The notes below the pieces were generated by a model. It saw nothing but the letters and a program-made list of their open reading frames with translations. It made no database searches and had not been told where the DNA came from. A program made the position numbers and the translations under genes. From Ferruginibacter sp. (lineage in GTDB: Bacteria > Bacteroidota > Bacteroidia > Chitinophagales > Chitinophagaceae), in assembly GCA_025362765.1 (NCBI GenBank), contig JANYFI010000412.1:1-5743 (forward strand): a DNA stretch of 5,743 nt. The letters are read 5' to 3'. This document shows, piece after piece, positions 1 to 5,743 of this stretch (positions are counted from its first letter, which is position 1; each line of letters starts with the position of its first letter).

Positions 1-707
1 ATAGTGATAAGGCCCAGCGAGGCATTGCATCTGCCATTGAAAATAACGACACCACCCTGCTTAAAGAATTAATAAAAGGCCAGGACCTGAATAAAAAAGG
101 ACCAAAGCTGTGGGAAGATGAAGATGGATTGACCTACCTCCAATTTGTTGTTAAGATACGGAGTAACCCCTTTAGCTTTCCATTTAATGAGGAAGCCAAT
201 ATAGCTGCTATAAAAATTCTGCTTGCTAACGGTGCCGCACCTACGCCTGCACTTTCTGCAGGCGTTAAGTATTTATCCACTAATGGAATATTACTCTTAC
301 TGAATGCCGGCGCAGATCCTAACGTACGTGGATTTACAAACCCGGCCCCGCTCATCTTTGAACAAATTGGACAGGATAAAGAACAAAACGACAGAGCCAT
401 TTTATTGATACAAAATGGGGCAAATGTAAACGCAATAAAAGAAAATACCTACACGCTGGCAATGTATGCCGCCTACCGTGCAGGTACATCTAAATACTGG
501 CAGGACGCCTGGCGGCTGGTGCGCTATTTGCTGGAAGAGGCACATGCTGATGATACATATACCGCCACAAATGGGCTTAGCCTTACAACTATTATAAAAA
601 ATATCCAACAGGAAGCAACCGAAAAAAATATTGCCATGCCACCGGATTTTAATGCAGTAGTTGCCTGGATGCACCGAAGAAAATCTCAACAACAATCACA
701 AAATTAA
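1..707 (+). CDS. Ankyrin-repeat protein, 3' part (5' end outside window)
   Basis: The reading frame is open from base 3 to the TAA at 705-707, giving 234 visible residues, so the true start lies left of the window. The TTG at 129 is only an internal in-frame codon. Ankyrin-like helix-turn-hairpin units can be read in order: an initial ASAIENNDTTLLKELI helix pair, then ILLANGAAPT, LLLNAGADPNVRG and LLIQNGANVN, and finally a degenerate YLLEEAHADD unit. The NGA(D/N)xN turns are the diagnostic part. Ankyrin repeats are protein-binding scaffolds, so no enzymatic role can be read. The C-terminus is polar and Gln-rich (QQQSQN). The next gene starts 10 bases downstream on the same strand, so the two are probably co-transcribed. 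Ankyrin proteins can serve as immunity proteins in polymorphic toxin loci, but no toxin is visible here. The family call is fairly sure; the function is unknown. Confidence 0.8.
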   Translation, partial: SDKAQRGIASAIENNDTTLLKELIKGQDLNKKGPKLWEDEDGLTYLQFVVKIRSNPFSFPFNEEANIAAIKILLANGAAPTPALSAGVKYLSTNGILLLLNAGADPNVRGFTNPAPLIFEQIGQDKEQNDRAILLIQNGANVNAIKENTYTLAMYAAYRAGTSKYWQDAWRLVRYLLEEAHADDTYTATNGLSLTTIIKNIQQEATEKNIAMPPDFNAVVAWMHRRKSQQQSQN

Positions 708-717
708 CATCATCAAC

Positions 718-1302
718 ATGAAACTCAGGATCATCAAAACCTTATTACTATGTCTTTTTTTATTCCATTTTTCTTGCGCTACATTTGCTTCTATACCAAA
801 AGATACCTGCAGTTATGTTTCACAAAGTAGTCAGGTGCAATCCCCCAAAGAAGTGATTATTCAATTTTTAAAATGGTATAAAATTAATATAGAGAAGATA
901 AATAAATTTCCTATTCTGATAAAAGACAGTGCAGATAATTTTATGATCAACAAAACTGCCTGTAACAATTACCTGAAGTTTCTAAATAGCAGCAAATGCC
1001 TTTCACCAAGGTACATTGCCTACTGGCGTTCTTTCTTTGATGACAAGGCAACCGGCCTGCAAAGTAATCCCGTACAATCTGATATACCCGAAGGCTTCGA
1101 TATTGATTTTGTGCTGAGTACGCAGGAGCCGGAACTAATACTGTATCATATCAGCCAAACAATATTTAAACCGCAGTCTATTACTGATACTTTTGCCGTG
1201 ATCGGGCTAAGCTGGCCGGTGGAAGACGGTATGCAATACAATGTTGAGATGCATAAAAATAAACAAGGCTGGCAGATAGATCACATTGCTACCATTAATT
1301 AA
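718..1302 (+). CDS. Small exported protein, DUF3828/NTF2-like
   Basis: This is a 194-residue protein with a clear N-terminal export signal: a basic MKLRIIK start, a hydrophobic LLLCLFLF core, and a probable signal peptidase I site after CATFA. The Cys at residue 20 sits in a poor lipobox (HFSC), so secretion to the periplasm is favoured over lipidation. ATG 718 is chosen because it gives the complete signal peptide. The frame is open back to a TTG at 661, but that start lies inside the ankyrin gene and would bury the signal. The mature part begins with PKEVIIQFLKWY, has an LSPRYIAYW segment in the middle, and ends with a strand-rich region finishing in GWQIDHIATI. This layout recalls DUF3828 and related NTF2-fold proteins of unknown function. 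The family assignment is from pattern only and should be treated as tentative; the gene itself is solid. Confidence 0.8.
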   Translation: MKLRIIKTLLLCLFLFHFSCATFASIPKDTCSYVSQSSQVQSPKEVIIQFLKWYKINIEKINKFPILIKDSADNFMINKTACNNYLKFLNSSKCLSPRYIAYWRSFFDDKATGLQSNPVQSDIPEGFDIDFVLSTQEPELILYHISQTIFKPQSITDTFAVIGLSWPVEDGMQYNVEMHKNKQGWQIDHIATIN

Positions 1303-1389
1303 GGTTAAAAAAAAGGGGAATTATTAACTGAAAAATTACAGGTTATATTTACTAAATACCGTAGTATAACATTAAAAGAGTTTGCCATT
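1303..1389 (+). promoter_or_regulatory. A-rich intergenic region, possible promoter for the DKNYY lipoprotein
   Basis: This 87-base gap begins with an A-run and AGGGGAA, followed by AT-rich sequence. TATATTTA at 1344-1351 resembles the Bacteroidota -7 element TAnnTTTG, with its last base changed. No convincing TTG-type -33 element is seen at the expected distance. The gap is long enough for an independent promoter, but the evidence is weak. No strong Shine-Dalgarno site precedes the ATG at 1390, as is common in this phylum. Confidence 0.2.
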
Positions 1390-2493
1390 ATGTATAAAAT
1401 TTTTAAGTGGCCCGCAAGGATATCCCTGATCCTCTTCGGGATAATATTACTTAACAGTTGCAATTCGGGCTATAGCGAAAAGAATGGCAAAGCTATGTTC
1501 AACGGCAAAGAAATTACCGACAAAAGTCTTGTAGTACTCAGCAATGAATTTGCCAAAGATTCGGCTGCCGCTTACTACAAAGGAAGAAGTTTTCAATATG
1601 CTGATGTAGCCACATTTGAAGCCGTAGACGAGCACTACGCAAAAGATAAAAACAAAGTGTATTACTGTGATGAATACAGGGAAGGGCAGAATTACTACCT
1701 GACAAAGAAACAGCAGATCACAGAGCTGAAAGATGCAATGCCGACTTCCTTTGTAAGCTTAAACAATGGGTATGGCAAAGATGCACGCCATGCCTGGTTT
1801 TGCGGTAAATATTTTTCAGTAAAAGATGTGGCTACTTTAAAAAGTATTGATATAAACTTCGCGAAAGATACACTGCAGGCTTATTTAAACGGAATATCCA
1901 TTAAAGGCAGTGACGGCAAAACATTCGAACTTATAGACCACAGTTTTGCGAAAGATAATAAGCATATTTATTACTATGCATTTGATGGCGAAGAAAAATA
2001 TAATATCTGTAAACTGCCTTGTGATCCACAAACTTTTAAAATAATTGACTATCGGTTTTCAAAAGATACAAGCAAAGTTTTCTTTCTTGGCTTTACTATA
2101 AAAGATGCGGATGCGTCTACTTTTAAAGTACTACAATCCGGGTATTCAAAAGATAAGAACGCCATTTATTTTAAAGAGAAAAAAATCCCCGGCGTCAATC
2201 CATTGGCGTTTGAAGTCTTCAAAGAAAATGAGTCCTTTAACCAGGATGTTGATTATGCAAAAGACAATGCCAGCGTGTATGTAAATGATAAAAAGATTCC
2301 CGGTGCAGACGTAGCTACCTTTAAGTTGCTTGGTCAAAATTATGCAAGTGATAACAAACACGTGTTCTATAAAACCGCGATTGTAAAAGATGCTGCTTCT
2401 GCCAGCTTTACTGTTTATCCACACGACTTTGGCAATGCAGATGCAGAAGGTGGGGCAATTAAATTTCACGAAGGAATGAAGGTATTGGAGTAA
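1390..2493 (+). CDS. DKNYY-repeat lipoprotein
   Basis: This is a 367-residue protein with a lipoprotein signal: a basic and hydrophobic N-terminus ending in the lipobox LNSC, with Cys24 as the likely lipidated residue. The absence of Asp at +2 (Asn25 follows) and the phylum suggest an envelope location. The rest consists of tandem DKNYY-family repeats. The core (F/Y)xKD appears at residues 54, 83, 128, 157, 186, 223, 252, 289 and 318 (the last is YASD), usually followed by xxxVYY and, about 22 residues after the core, by a (T/A)F motif. A degenerate tenth copy, FGNAD, falls at 347. Core spacing is 29 residues, with a few spacings of 37 and one of 45. Repeats of this family are of unknown function, are often found in several copies per protein, and probably stack as beta-rich modules. 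No catalytic motif is visible. Codon use and style match the two upstream genes, but the 87-base gap leaves operon membership open. Confidence 0.88.
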   Translation: MYKIFKWPARISLILFGIILLNSCNSGYSEKNGKAMFNGKEITDKSLVVLSNEFAKDSAAAYYKGRSFQYADVATFEAVDEHYAKDKNKVYYCDEYREGQNYYLTKKQQITELKDAMPTSFVSLNNGYGKDARHAWFCGKYFSVKDVATLKSIDINFAKDTLQAYLNGISIKGSDGKTFELIDHSFAKDNKHIYYYAFDGEEKYNICKLPCDPQTFKIIDYRFSKDTSKVFFLGFTIKDADASTFKVLQSGYSKDKNAIYFKEKKIPGVNPLAFEVFKENESFNQDVDYAKDNASVYVNDKKIPGADVATFKLLGQNYASDNKHVFYKTAIVKDAASASFTVYPHDFGNADAEGGAIKFHEGMKVLE

Positions 2494-2644
2494 GTCATCA
2501 ATTGCCATATAAATTTTGTACAGAAATAACGGCTTTGTAATCAATTCACTTATTTTAAAAATGGTTTGGCCACGGCATAAAAGCTAAAAAATACGACTCA
2601 ACATTTCGGCCTCTTGCCTAACGCCTTTTTATTGTTGACGATAA
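2494..2644. other. Intergenic stretch with no recognised gene
   Basis: No plausible coding frame, RNA gene or CRISPR repeat copy is seen here. The sequence is AT-rich, with a small GC patch around 2607-2628 (CGGCC...GCCTAACGCC) followed by a T-run. A stem of only three or four base pairs could form there, too weak to call a terminator for the lipoprotein gene. The left boundary of the mobilization remnant probably lies at or near the right end of this stretch, where an in-frame stop (2645-2647) closes the frame leading into the MobC-like tail. Confidence 0.5.
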
Positions 2645-2659
2645 TAATGCGGGAATTAC

Positions 2660-2734
2660 ATGAGAACGCACATGTTGATAGATGAAATAAAATTAAAAAT
2701 CGCCCAAATCAATGACCAATGGTTGCAATCATAA
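2660..2734 (+). pseudogene. Possible 3' tail of a MobC-like mobilization gene
   Basis: A short frame from ATG 2660 to TAA 2732-2734 encodes 24 residues ending in IDEIKLKIAQINDQWLQS, an amphipathic-helix-like tail. It overlaps the relaxase start at 2719 by 16 bases in another frame. In Bacteroidota mobilization modules the small MobC/MobA-type accessory gene commonly sits directly upstream of the relaxase and abuts or overlaps it, which is why this tail may be the end of such a gene. The frame is closed upstream by a stop at 2645-2647 and nothing MobC-like is seen further left, so the body of the gene would be missing. The call rests on position, overlap and helical character only; it could instead be a chance or leader ORF. 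Confidence 0.33.
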
Positions 2735-3735
2735 AGACCGGCAGCAGCCTCCGGAATGTGCTGCACTACAACGAAAATAAACTGACTCAACAGGCAGCTA
2801 AGCTCATCCATTCTATAAACTTTGGAAAGGACACAGAAGCACTTGGATTTACGGATAAAATCAGGACACTACAAAAGCTGGCTGAACAAAATGAACGCAC
2901 CCTTCGTCATGCCGTGCACATCTCTTTAAACTTTGATGTTACCGATAAACTGGACAAAGAAAAACTACAAAAAATTGCAGAGGTCTACATGCAAAAAAAT
3001 GGCTTTGGTGCACAGCCCTACCTGGTGTATAAACATACCGACGCAGGCCATCCGCACATGCATATCGTTACCACCAATATTCAGTCTGACGGCAGGAGAA
3101 TACGCATGCAAAACATTGGTCGCAACCAGTCGGAAAAAGCCACGCAGCAAATAGAAAACGATTTTAAACTGGTGCATGCGCAACGTCAACAATTAAAACA
3201 AGTGTATGAATTAAAACCAGTGACCGTGCAGAAAGTGCAATATGGTAAAACGCAAACCAAAAGGGCCATTACAAATGTGCTGGATACTATTCTTCCAACC
3301 TATAAATATGCTTCGCTGCCGGAATTAAATGCGGTGCTGAAACAATACAATATTATGGCTGACAGAGGCAGCGAACATTCAAGAACGTTTTCAAACAATG
3401 GACTCGTGTACCAGGTGCTGGATGAACGGGGACAAAAAATTGGTGCACCTGTTAAAGCAAGTGCTATTTACAACAAACCGGGTCTTTCTTTTTTAACTGA
3501 AAAATTCAAACAAAACGAATCACTGAAACAGCCGCATAAACTGCGCATCCGAAATGCCATTGACTTCGCCCTGATTAAAAAGCCAGGACAACCGTTGGAG
3601 GCATTGATTAAAAATCTGGAGCATGAAAAAATACAGGTGGTGTTGCGCCAAAATGATAAGGGTGTTATCTATGGCATTCTTACCGTTTTGATCTTTGAAA
3701 GTTTCAATCCTTGTTGTTATGGATGGTGCTTTTGA
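2719..3735 (+). CDS. MobB-type relaxase/mobilization nuclease, 3'-truncated
   Basis: This encodes a relaxase of the MobA/VirD2-like nuclease superfamily, which nicks a plasmid or mobilizable element at oriT and stays bound to the 5' end for transfer. The N-terminus MVAIIKTGSSL..VLHYNENK carries the family's first motif, with Tyr17 as candidate nicking residue. The metal-binding histidine motif HTDAGHPHMHIV covers residues 106-117 (His106, 111, 113, 115). A C-terminal region follows with LRQNDKGVIYGI at about 309-320. In relatives this continues into a TYVD...VFNG-like stretch, but here it stops at residue 320 (base 3678). The last 18 residues are foreign, and the final 11 are encoded by the CRISPR-like repeat, including the stop codon region. 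ATG 2719 is chosen because it matches the usual MVAxI start. The catalytic core looks intact, but with the truncated end and missing partner gene it is probably a relic. Confidence 0.87.
   Translation: MVAIIKTGSSLRNVLHYNENKLTQQAAKLIHSINFGKDTEALGFTDKIRTLQKLAEQNERTLRHAVHISLNFDVTDKLDKEKLQKIAEVYMQKNGFGAQPYLVYKHTDAGHPHMHIVTTNIQSDGRRIRMQNIGRNQSEKATQQIENDFKLVHAQRQQLKQVYELKPVTVQKVQYGKTQTKRAITNVLDTILPTYKYASLPELNAVLKQYNIMADRGSEHSRTFSNNGLVYQVLDERGQKIGAPVKASAIYNKPGLSFLTEKFKQNESLKQPHKLRIRNAIDFALIKKPGQPLEALIKNLEHEKIQVVLRQNDKGVIYGILTVLIFESFNPCCYGWCF
3679..3700 (-). other. Possible truncated first CRISPR spacer / junction segment
   Basis: These 22 bases lie between the last recognisable relaxase codon (3676-3678) and the CRISPR-like repeat. 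Read on the - strand they directly follow the repeat's GATTGAAAC end, which is where the leader-proximal spacer should be. They are shorter than a usual spacer of 30-40 bases and are not followed by another repeat. The exact breakpoint between relaxase and CRISPR-derived sequence is somewhere in this stretch. Confidence 0.35.
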
Positions 3736-3736
3736 A
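3701..3736 (-). CRISPR. Solitary CRISPR-like repeat
   Basis: The 36-base unit reads on the - strand from TTCAAAAGCACC to AAGGATTGAAAC. It may extend three bases further (to 3739, giving GTATTCAAAAG at the start), which would make the two ends imperfect inverted repeats (GTATTCAA and TTGAAAC). An internal ATCC/GGAT stem encloses a 10-base loop. The ATTGAAAC end is the classic 3' end of many type I and III repeats, where it becomes the 5' handle of crRNA. The unit sits about 195 bases downstream of cas4, where a leader and array are expected, and in the same orientation as the cas genes. Only one copy exists in the window, so recognition rests on sequence style and position, not on repetition. 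Confidence 0.62.
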
Positions 3737-3931
3737 TACGTTTTTTCGGCCAGTTTTTTAAGAATCAATAAGTTATACCTATTCCCTATTCCTTTATTTA
3801 AAGATTTCCGATATGTCAAAGAGCTAATAAGCATAGTTACAATAGCTTTTTCCGTAAACGTAGCATATTTAGTACCAGTACTTTGCACCTGCTTTTTTTG
3901 ATAGTTAAAATAAATTGAGACCCGGAACTCA
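3737..3931 (-). promoter_or_regulatory. Putative CRISPR leader between cas4 and the repeat
   Basis: This 195-base non-coding AT-rich stretch separates the cas4 stop from the repeat, as a leader would. On the - strand it has TTGACA (3814-3819) and, 17 bases on, TAAAGG (3791-3796), which could be a weak promoter driving pre-crRNA toward the repeat. A 7-base tandem duplication (CCTATTC twice on + strand, 3778-3791) lies between that promoter-like site and the repeat. Small frames crossing it on both strands run into the repeat or antisense to the relaxase and look spurious. Just after the cas4 stop, TGAG/CTCA arms with an 8-base loop and T-rich sequence (3916-3930) form a weak hairpin. Confidence 0.42.
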
Positions 3932-4504
3932 TTATTTTATGCAAATATTCCGGTAAGTGCAATCTACACATCTCAGTTTATATTTGGTTGCTTTTGGGAA
4001 AAAATTACGGCTGATAATATCCTGTATTTCTCTTGCACATTCCTTTACCAGTTGCTTGTCTGATGGCAAAATAGGTACTTCAATTAATTTGTTATTACTC
4101 CGGGTATAAACCAAATAGCCTTTGTTTACTTCGCATCCAAAACAGGCTTCAATAAGCCATGCATAACAGAACAACTGGGTTTTGTAAGTTTCATAAACTT
4201 TATCTTCATACATCGCAAATTTATAATCCAGCGGTGCCATTGATCCATCTTCCAGTTTCAACACTTCATCAATTTTGCCTCTTAGCAAATCATTGGTAAG
4301 ATACTGGTCGTTGTATCTTTCTACTGCACCAATCCTCCGACGCAGGTATGCTTTGTTTTGTTCCAGTTTTTCGGTGTGTACTTCACGGCCTCGCATTACT
4401 TTATACTTACGTTCTTCATATTGGGGAATGGCCAGTACATATTCAAAATAGGTAAAACGGGGGCAATACAGGTATTCAATAATATGTGATGGTGTCAATG
4501 TCAT
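3932..4504 (-). CDS. cas4: CRISPR-associated exonuclease Cas4
   Basis: Cas4 is a RecB-like nuclease with an Fe-S cluster that trims prespacers and helps choose PAM-bearing, correctly oriented spacers with Cas1-Cas2. The 190 residues are a full-length, compact Cas4. Cys14 in YLYCPR and the C-terminal Cys179, Cys182 and Cys188 (CxxC plus five) are the expected cluster ligands. Nuclease residues are visible as His43 in RGREVH, Asp79 in GKIDEVL, Asp93 and Lys95 in PLDYK, and Gln110/Tyr114 in QLFCY. All are present, so the enzyme should be active. The start codon overlaps the cas2 stop (ATGA, 4501-4504), showing translational coupling. It is the last gene of the operon and faces the leader and repeat. 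Cas4 following cas2, instead of preceding cas1, is the order seen in subtype II-B. Confidence 0.95.
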   Translation of the reverse strand: MTLTPSHIIEYLYCPRFTYFEYVLAIPQYEERKYKVMRGREVHTEKLEQNKAYLRRRIGAVERYNDQYLTNDLLRGKIDEVLKLEDGSMAPLDYKFAMYEDKVYETYKTQLFCYAWLIEACFGCEVNKGYLVYTRSNNKLIEVPILPSDKQLVKECAREIQDIISRNFFPKATKYKLRCVDCTYRNICIK

Positions 4505-4791
4505 AAAAACAAGGCTTTAACTTCATCCGTAACCAATTTTTTATCAAAAGCTTTTCCTAATAATACCGTTGCCTGTAGTTCTGTTTTTGACATCGGAAAA
4601 ATATAAACCGAATCGGTCTCTTCGTTTATCATTTGTTCTATTTGTAATTGCAGCGTATCTTTCTGGTTAGCATCAATAGTGCCTAAAAATACGGAGAACT
4701 GCACCCTGTATAAGCCTGCCTGTTTGCAAAGTTTCGCTACTTTTGTTCTTGATTTGTCTATTTCAATATCATACATTACCCAGGCGATCAT
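4501..4791 (-). CDS. cas2: CRISPR-associated endoribonuclease-fold protein Cas2
   Basis: Cas2 is the dimeric ferredoxin-fold core that bridges two Cas1 dimers in the spacer integration complex. At 96 residues it has the standard length. The first strand MIAWVMYDIE carries the conserved Asp8, and RVQFSVFLG at 29-37 is the family's second signature (commonly RVQxSVFxG). The middle helix and the strand DSVYIFPMS are also as expected. The start lies 11 bases after the cas1 stop with AT-rich sequence and no Shine-Dalgarno site. The stop overlaps the cas4 start by four bases, so the three genes form one operon. Confidence 0.95.
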   Translation of the reverse strand: MIAWVMYDIEIDKSRTKVAKLCKQAGLYRVQFSVFLGTIDANQKDTLQLQIEQMINEETDSVYIFPMSKTELQATVLLGKAFDKKLVTDEVKALFL

Positions 4792-4802
4792 AATAAAATA
4801 TA

Positions 4803-5743
4803 TTAGTTGTCATCTTTTATAAACTCATCTGTCTTATTGCCAATTAATCCGTTAGCGAATGTATGGGCATCCTGCTGCATTGCATTGGCTCTTGTTTGGT
4901 TTCTGCCTTTATACCTTATCGTATCGCTTTCCATGTAAGTGTTTAAAGCAGTAATCAATAATTCCTTTCCTTCTTTGTTTAACGTAATACCATTGGTGAT
5001 ATCATCTGTATGCGTTTTATTTACTTTTTTAGCGCTGAACAAACGGAATACAGTTGTTTCAACCTGAATGCGGTAGGGTTCTATAAAATCAAATACCATA
5101 CTCTTTTGGTTGTAATCATCCCTGTGCAAAAAACCTACATAGGGATCAAGGCCGGCAAGCATCAGACTCTTTTCAACTCTTGAATAAAGTACACCAAAAC
5201 CATAATTTAAGAAAGCGTTGAATGAGTCTTTTGCAGGGCGCATGCTTCTTCCGTTAAACTGGTATTGTTCGGGCAGTACATAATTGATTGTTTCAAAATA
5301 CAGCCTGCCTGCTGTACCTTCAAGTCCCCGAATCGTATCAGCAACACCCTCAATTTTTTCGCTATCGAGTTTATCAACAGATACAATCAGATTTTCAATT
5401 CTTGTTATTTTATCATTTAAAAACTCAGCCATTTGTGGCCGGTGTTTTTTTAAATCTTTTATAAATTCAAGCTGGTTGGTCATTTTTTCTGATATCCATG
5501 CTTTGGTAAATGTAACCGCTTCTTTACCAAGGCTTGCTTCCAGTTGCCGCTTTCTTATTTTGGTTGTACTGCCCAGCTTGCTGTGCCATATCCGGCCCAT
5601 GGGATGCCCGTCGGCCTTTGTGAAGATGATATCAATATTATTTTTTAAAGCCAGCATAACAGCATCGGTACTTAATGCAGCACTGGTGCTCATTACAATG
5701 GAGGTAATTTTATGTGCGGCTATATGTTGCTTTCTGGACTCAC
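4803..5743 (-). CDS. cas1: CRISPR-associated integrase Cas1 (5' end outside window)
   Basis: Cas1 is the metal-dependent integrase that inserts new spacers at the leader end of an array. The frame continues from the window edge: before the ATG at 5693 another 16 in-frame codons read ESRKQHIAAHKITSIV, which fits the N-terminal beta domain of Cas1. So that ATG is internal and roughly 20-30 residues are missing. Numbering from that Met, the catalytic residues are Glu125 in GLEGTAGRLYFE, His190 in GFLHRDDYNQKS and Asp202 in VFDFIEPYR, with spacing of 65 and 12 as usual for the family. RPAKDSFNAFLNYGFGVLY at about 152-170 is the conserved helical segment. The NNIDIIFTKADGHPMGRIW and LGSTTKIRKRQ segments are also typical. 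There is no fused reverse transcriptase or Cas4 domain in the visible part. All active-site residues are present. Confidence 0.95.
   Translation of the reverse strand, partial: ESRKQHIAAHKITSIVMSTSAALSTDAVMLALKNNIDIIFTKADGHPMGRIWHSKLGSTTKIRKRQLEASLGKEAVTFTKAWISEKMTNQLEFIKDLKKHRPQMAEFLNDKITRIENLIVSVDKLDSEKIEGVADTIRGLEGTAGRLYFETINYVLPEQYQFNGRSMRPAKDSFNAFLNYGFGVLYSRVEKSLMLAGLDPYVGFLHRDDYNQKSMVFDFIEPYRIQVETTVFRLFSAKKVNKTHTDDITNGITLNKEGKELLITALNTYMESDTIRYKGRNQTRANAMQQDAHTFANGLIGNKTDEFIKDDN

Noticed and set aside
661..717. Upstream TTG start for the DUF3828-like protein
   Set aside because: It lies inside the ankyrin gene and would put 19 polar residues before an otherwise complete signal peptide starting at ATG 718.
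2586..2612. AATACG...TTTCGGCC resembling AATACG-TTTTTTCGGCC beside the CRISPR repeat (3735-3751), as possible flanking repeats of the mob fragment
   Set aside because: The two short matches are separated by different distances and the surrounding bases do not align, so chance is likely.
2607..2635. An attC-like or terminator-like patch (GCCTAACGCC then a T-run)
   Set aside because: No matching GTTAGGC-type partner site or long stem is present, and the best hairpin has only three or four base pairs.
3520..3888. A 122-residue - strand frame across the leader, repeat and relaxase end
   Set aside because: It runs through the leader and repeat and then antisense to well-supported relaxase coding sequence; no domain or motif is visible.
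3695..3901. A 68-residue + strand frame starting MKVSILVVMDGAFEY
   Set aside because: Its start is the CRISPR-like repeat translated, and the rest reads the leader antisense. There is no ribosome site or family-like feature. Such peptides are typical artefacts of repeat translation.
3916..3930. Hairpin after the cas4 stop as an intrinsic terminator
   Set aside because: The stem has only four base pairs and the following T-run is interrupted, too weak to call on its own.

Overview
The window looks like a Bacteroidota chromosome or contig, possibly a Chitinophagaceae or Sphingobacteriia relative. The reasons are low GC, AT-rich gaps without clear Shine-Dalgarno sites, a DKNYY-repeat lipoprotein with a short lipobox, and a relaxase of the type carried by Bacteroidota mobilizable elements. 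This assignment is inferred from protein style only.

The window has three parts. (1) Bases 1-2493, + strand: the end of an ankyrin-repeat protein (5' end outside the window), a small exported protein of a DUF3828/NTF2-like kind starting only 10 bases later, and a 367-residue lipoprotein built from about ten DKNYY-type repeats. (2) Bases about 2645-3678, + strand: a relic of a mobilization module. A short in-frame tail, possibly the end of a MobC-like accessory gene, overlaps the start of a MobB-type relaxase. The relaxase keeps its catalytic HxDxGHPHxHIV core, but family-like sequence stops abruptly near base 3678. (3) Bases about 3679-5743, - strand: a CRISPR adaptation module with cas1 (5' end cut by the window edge), cas2 and cas4 in a tight operon, then a leader-like AT-rich stretch and a single CRISPR-like repeat at 3701-3736. 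No second repeat is visible anywhere in the window.

Read in the direction of transcription, the third part is cas1-cas2-cas4-leader-repeat. Cas1 and Cas2 would form the spacer integrase, and Cas4 would process prespacer ends. The array that should follow is replaced, after at most about 22 bases of possible spacer, by the truncated relaxase in the opposite orientation. So the array has been deleted and fused to a mobile-element remnant, or the assembly has collapsed there. No effector gene (cas9, cas12, cascade or cmr/csm) is inside the window; it would be expected to the right of 5743, upstream of cas1. The cas1-cas2-cas4 order is the one known from subtype II-B, whereas most Cas4-bearing subtypes place cas4 first. 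The repeat end (ATTGAAAC) looks more like type I/III arrays. The subtype is therefore unresolved from this window.
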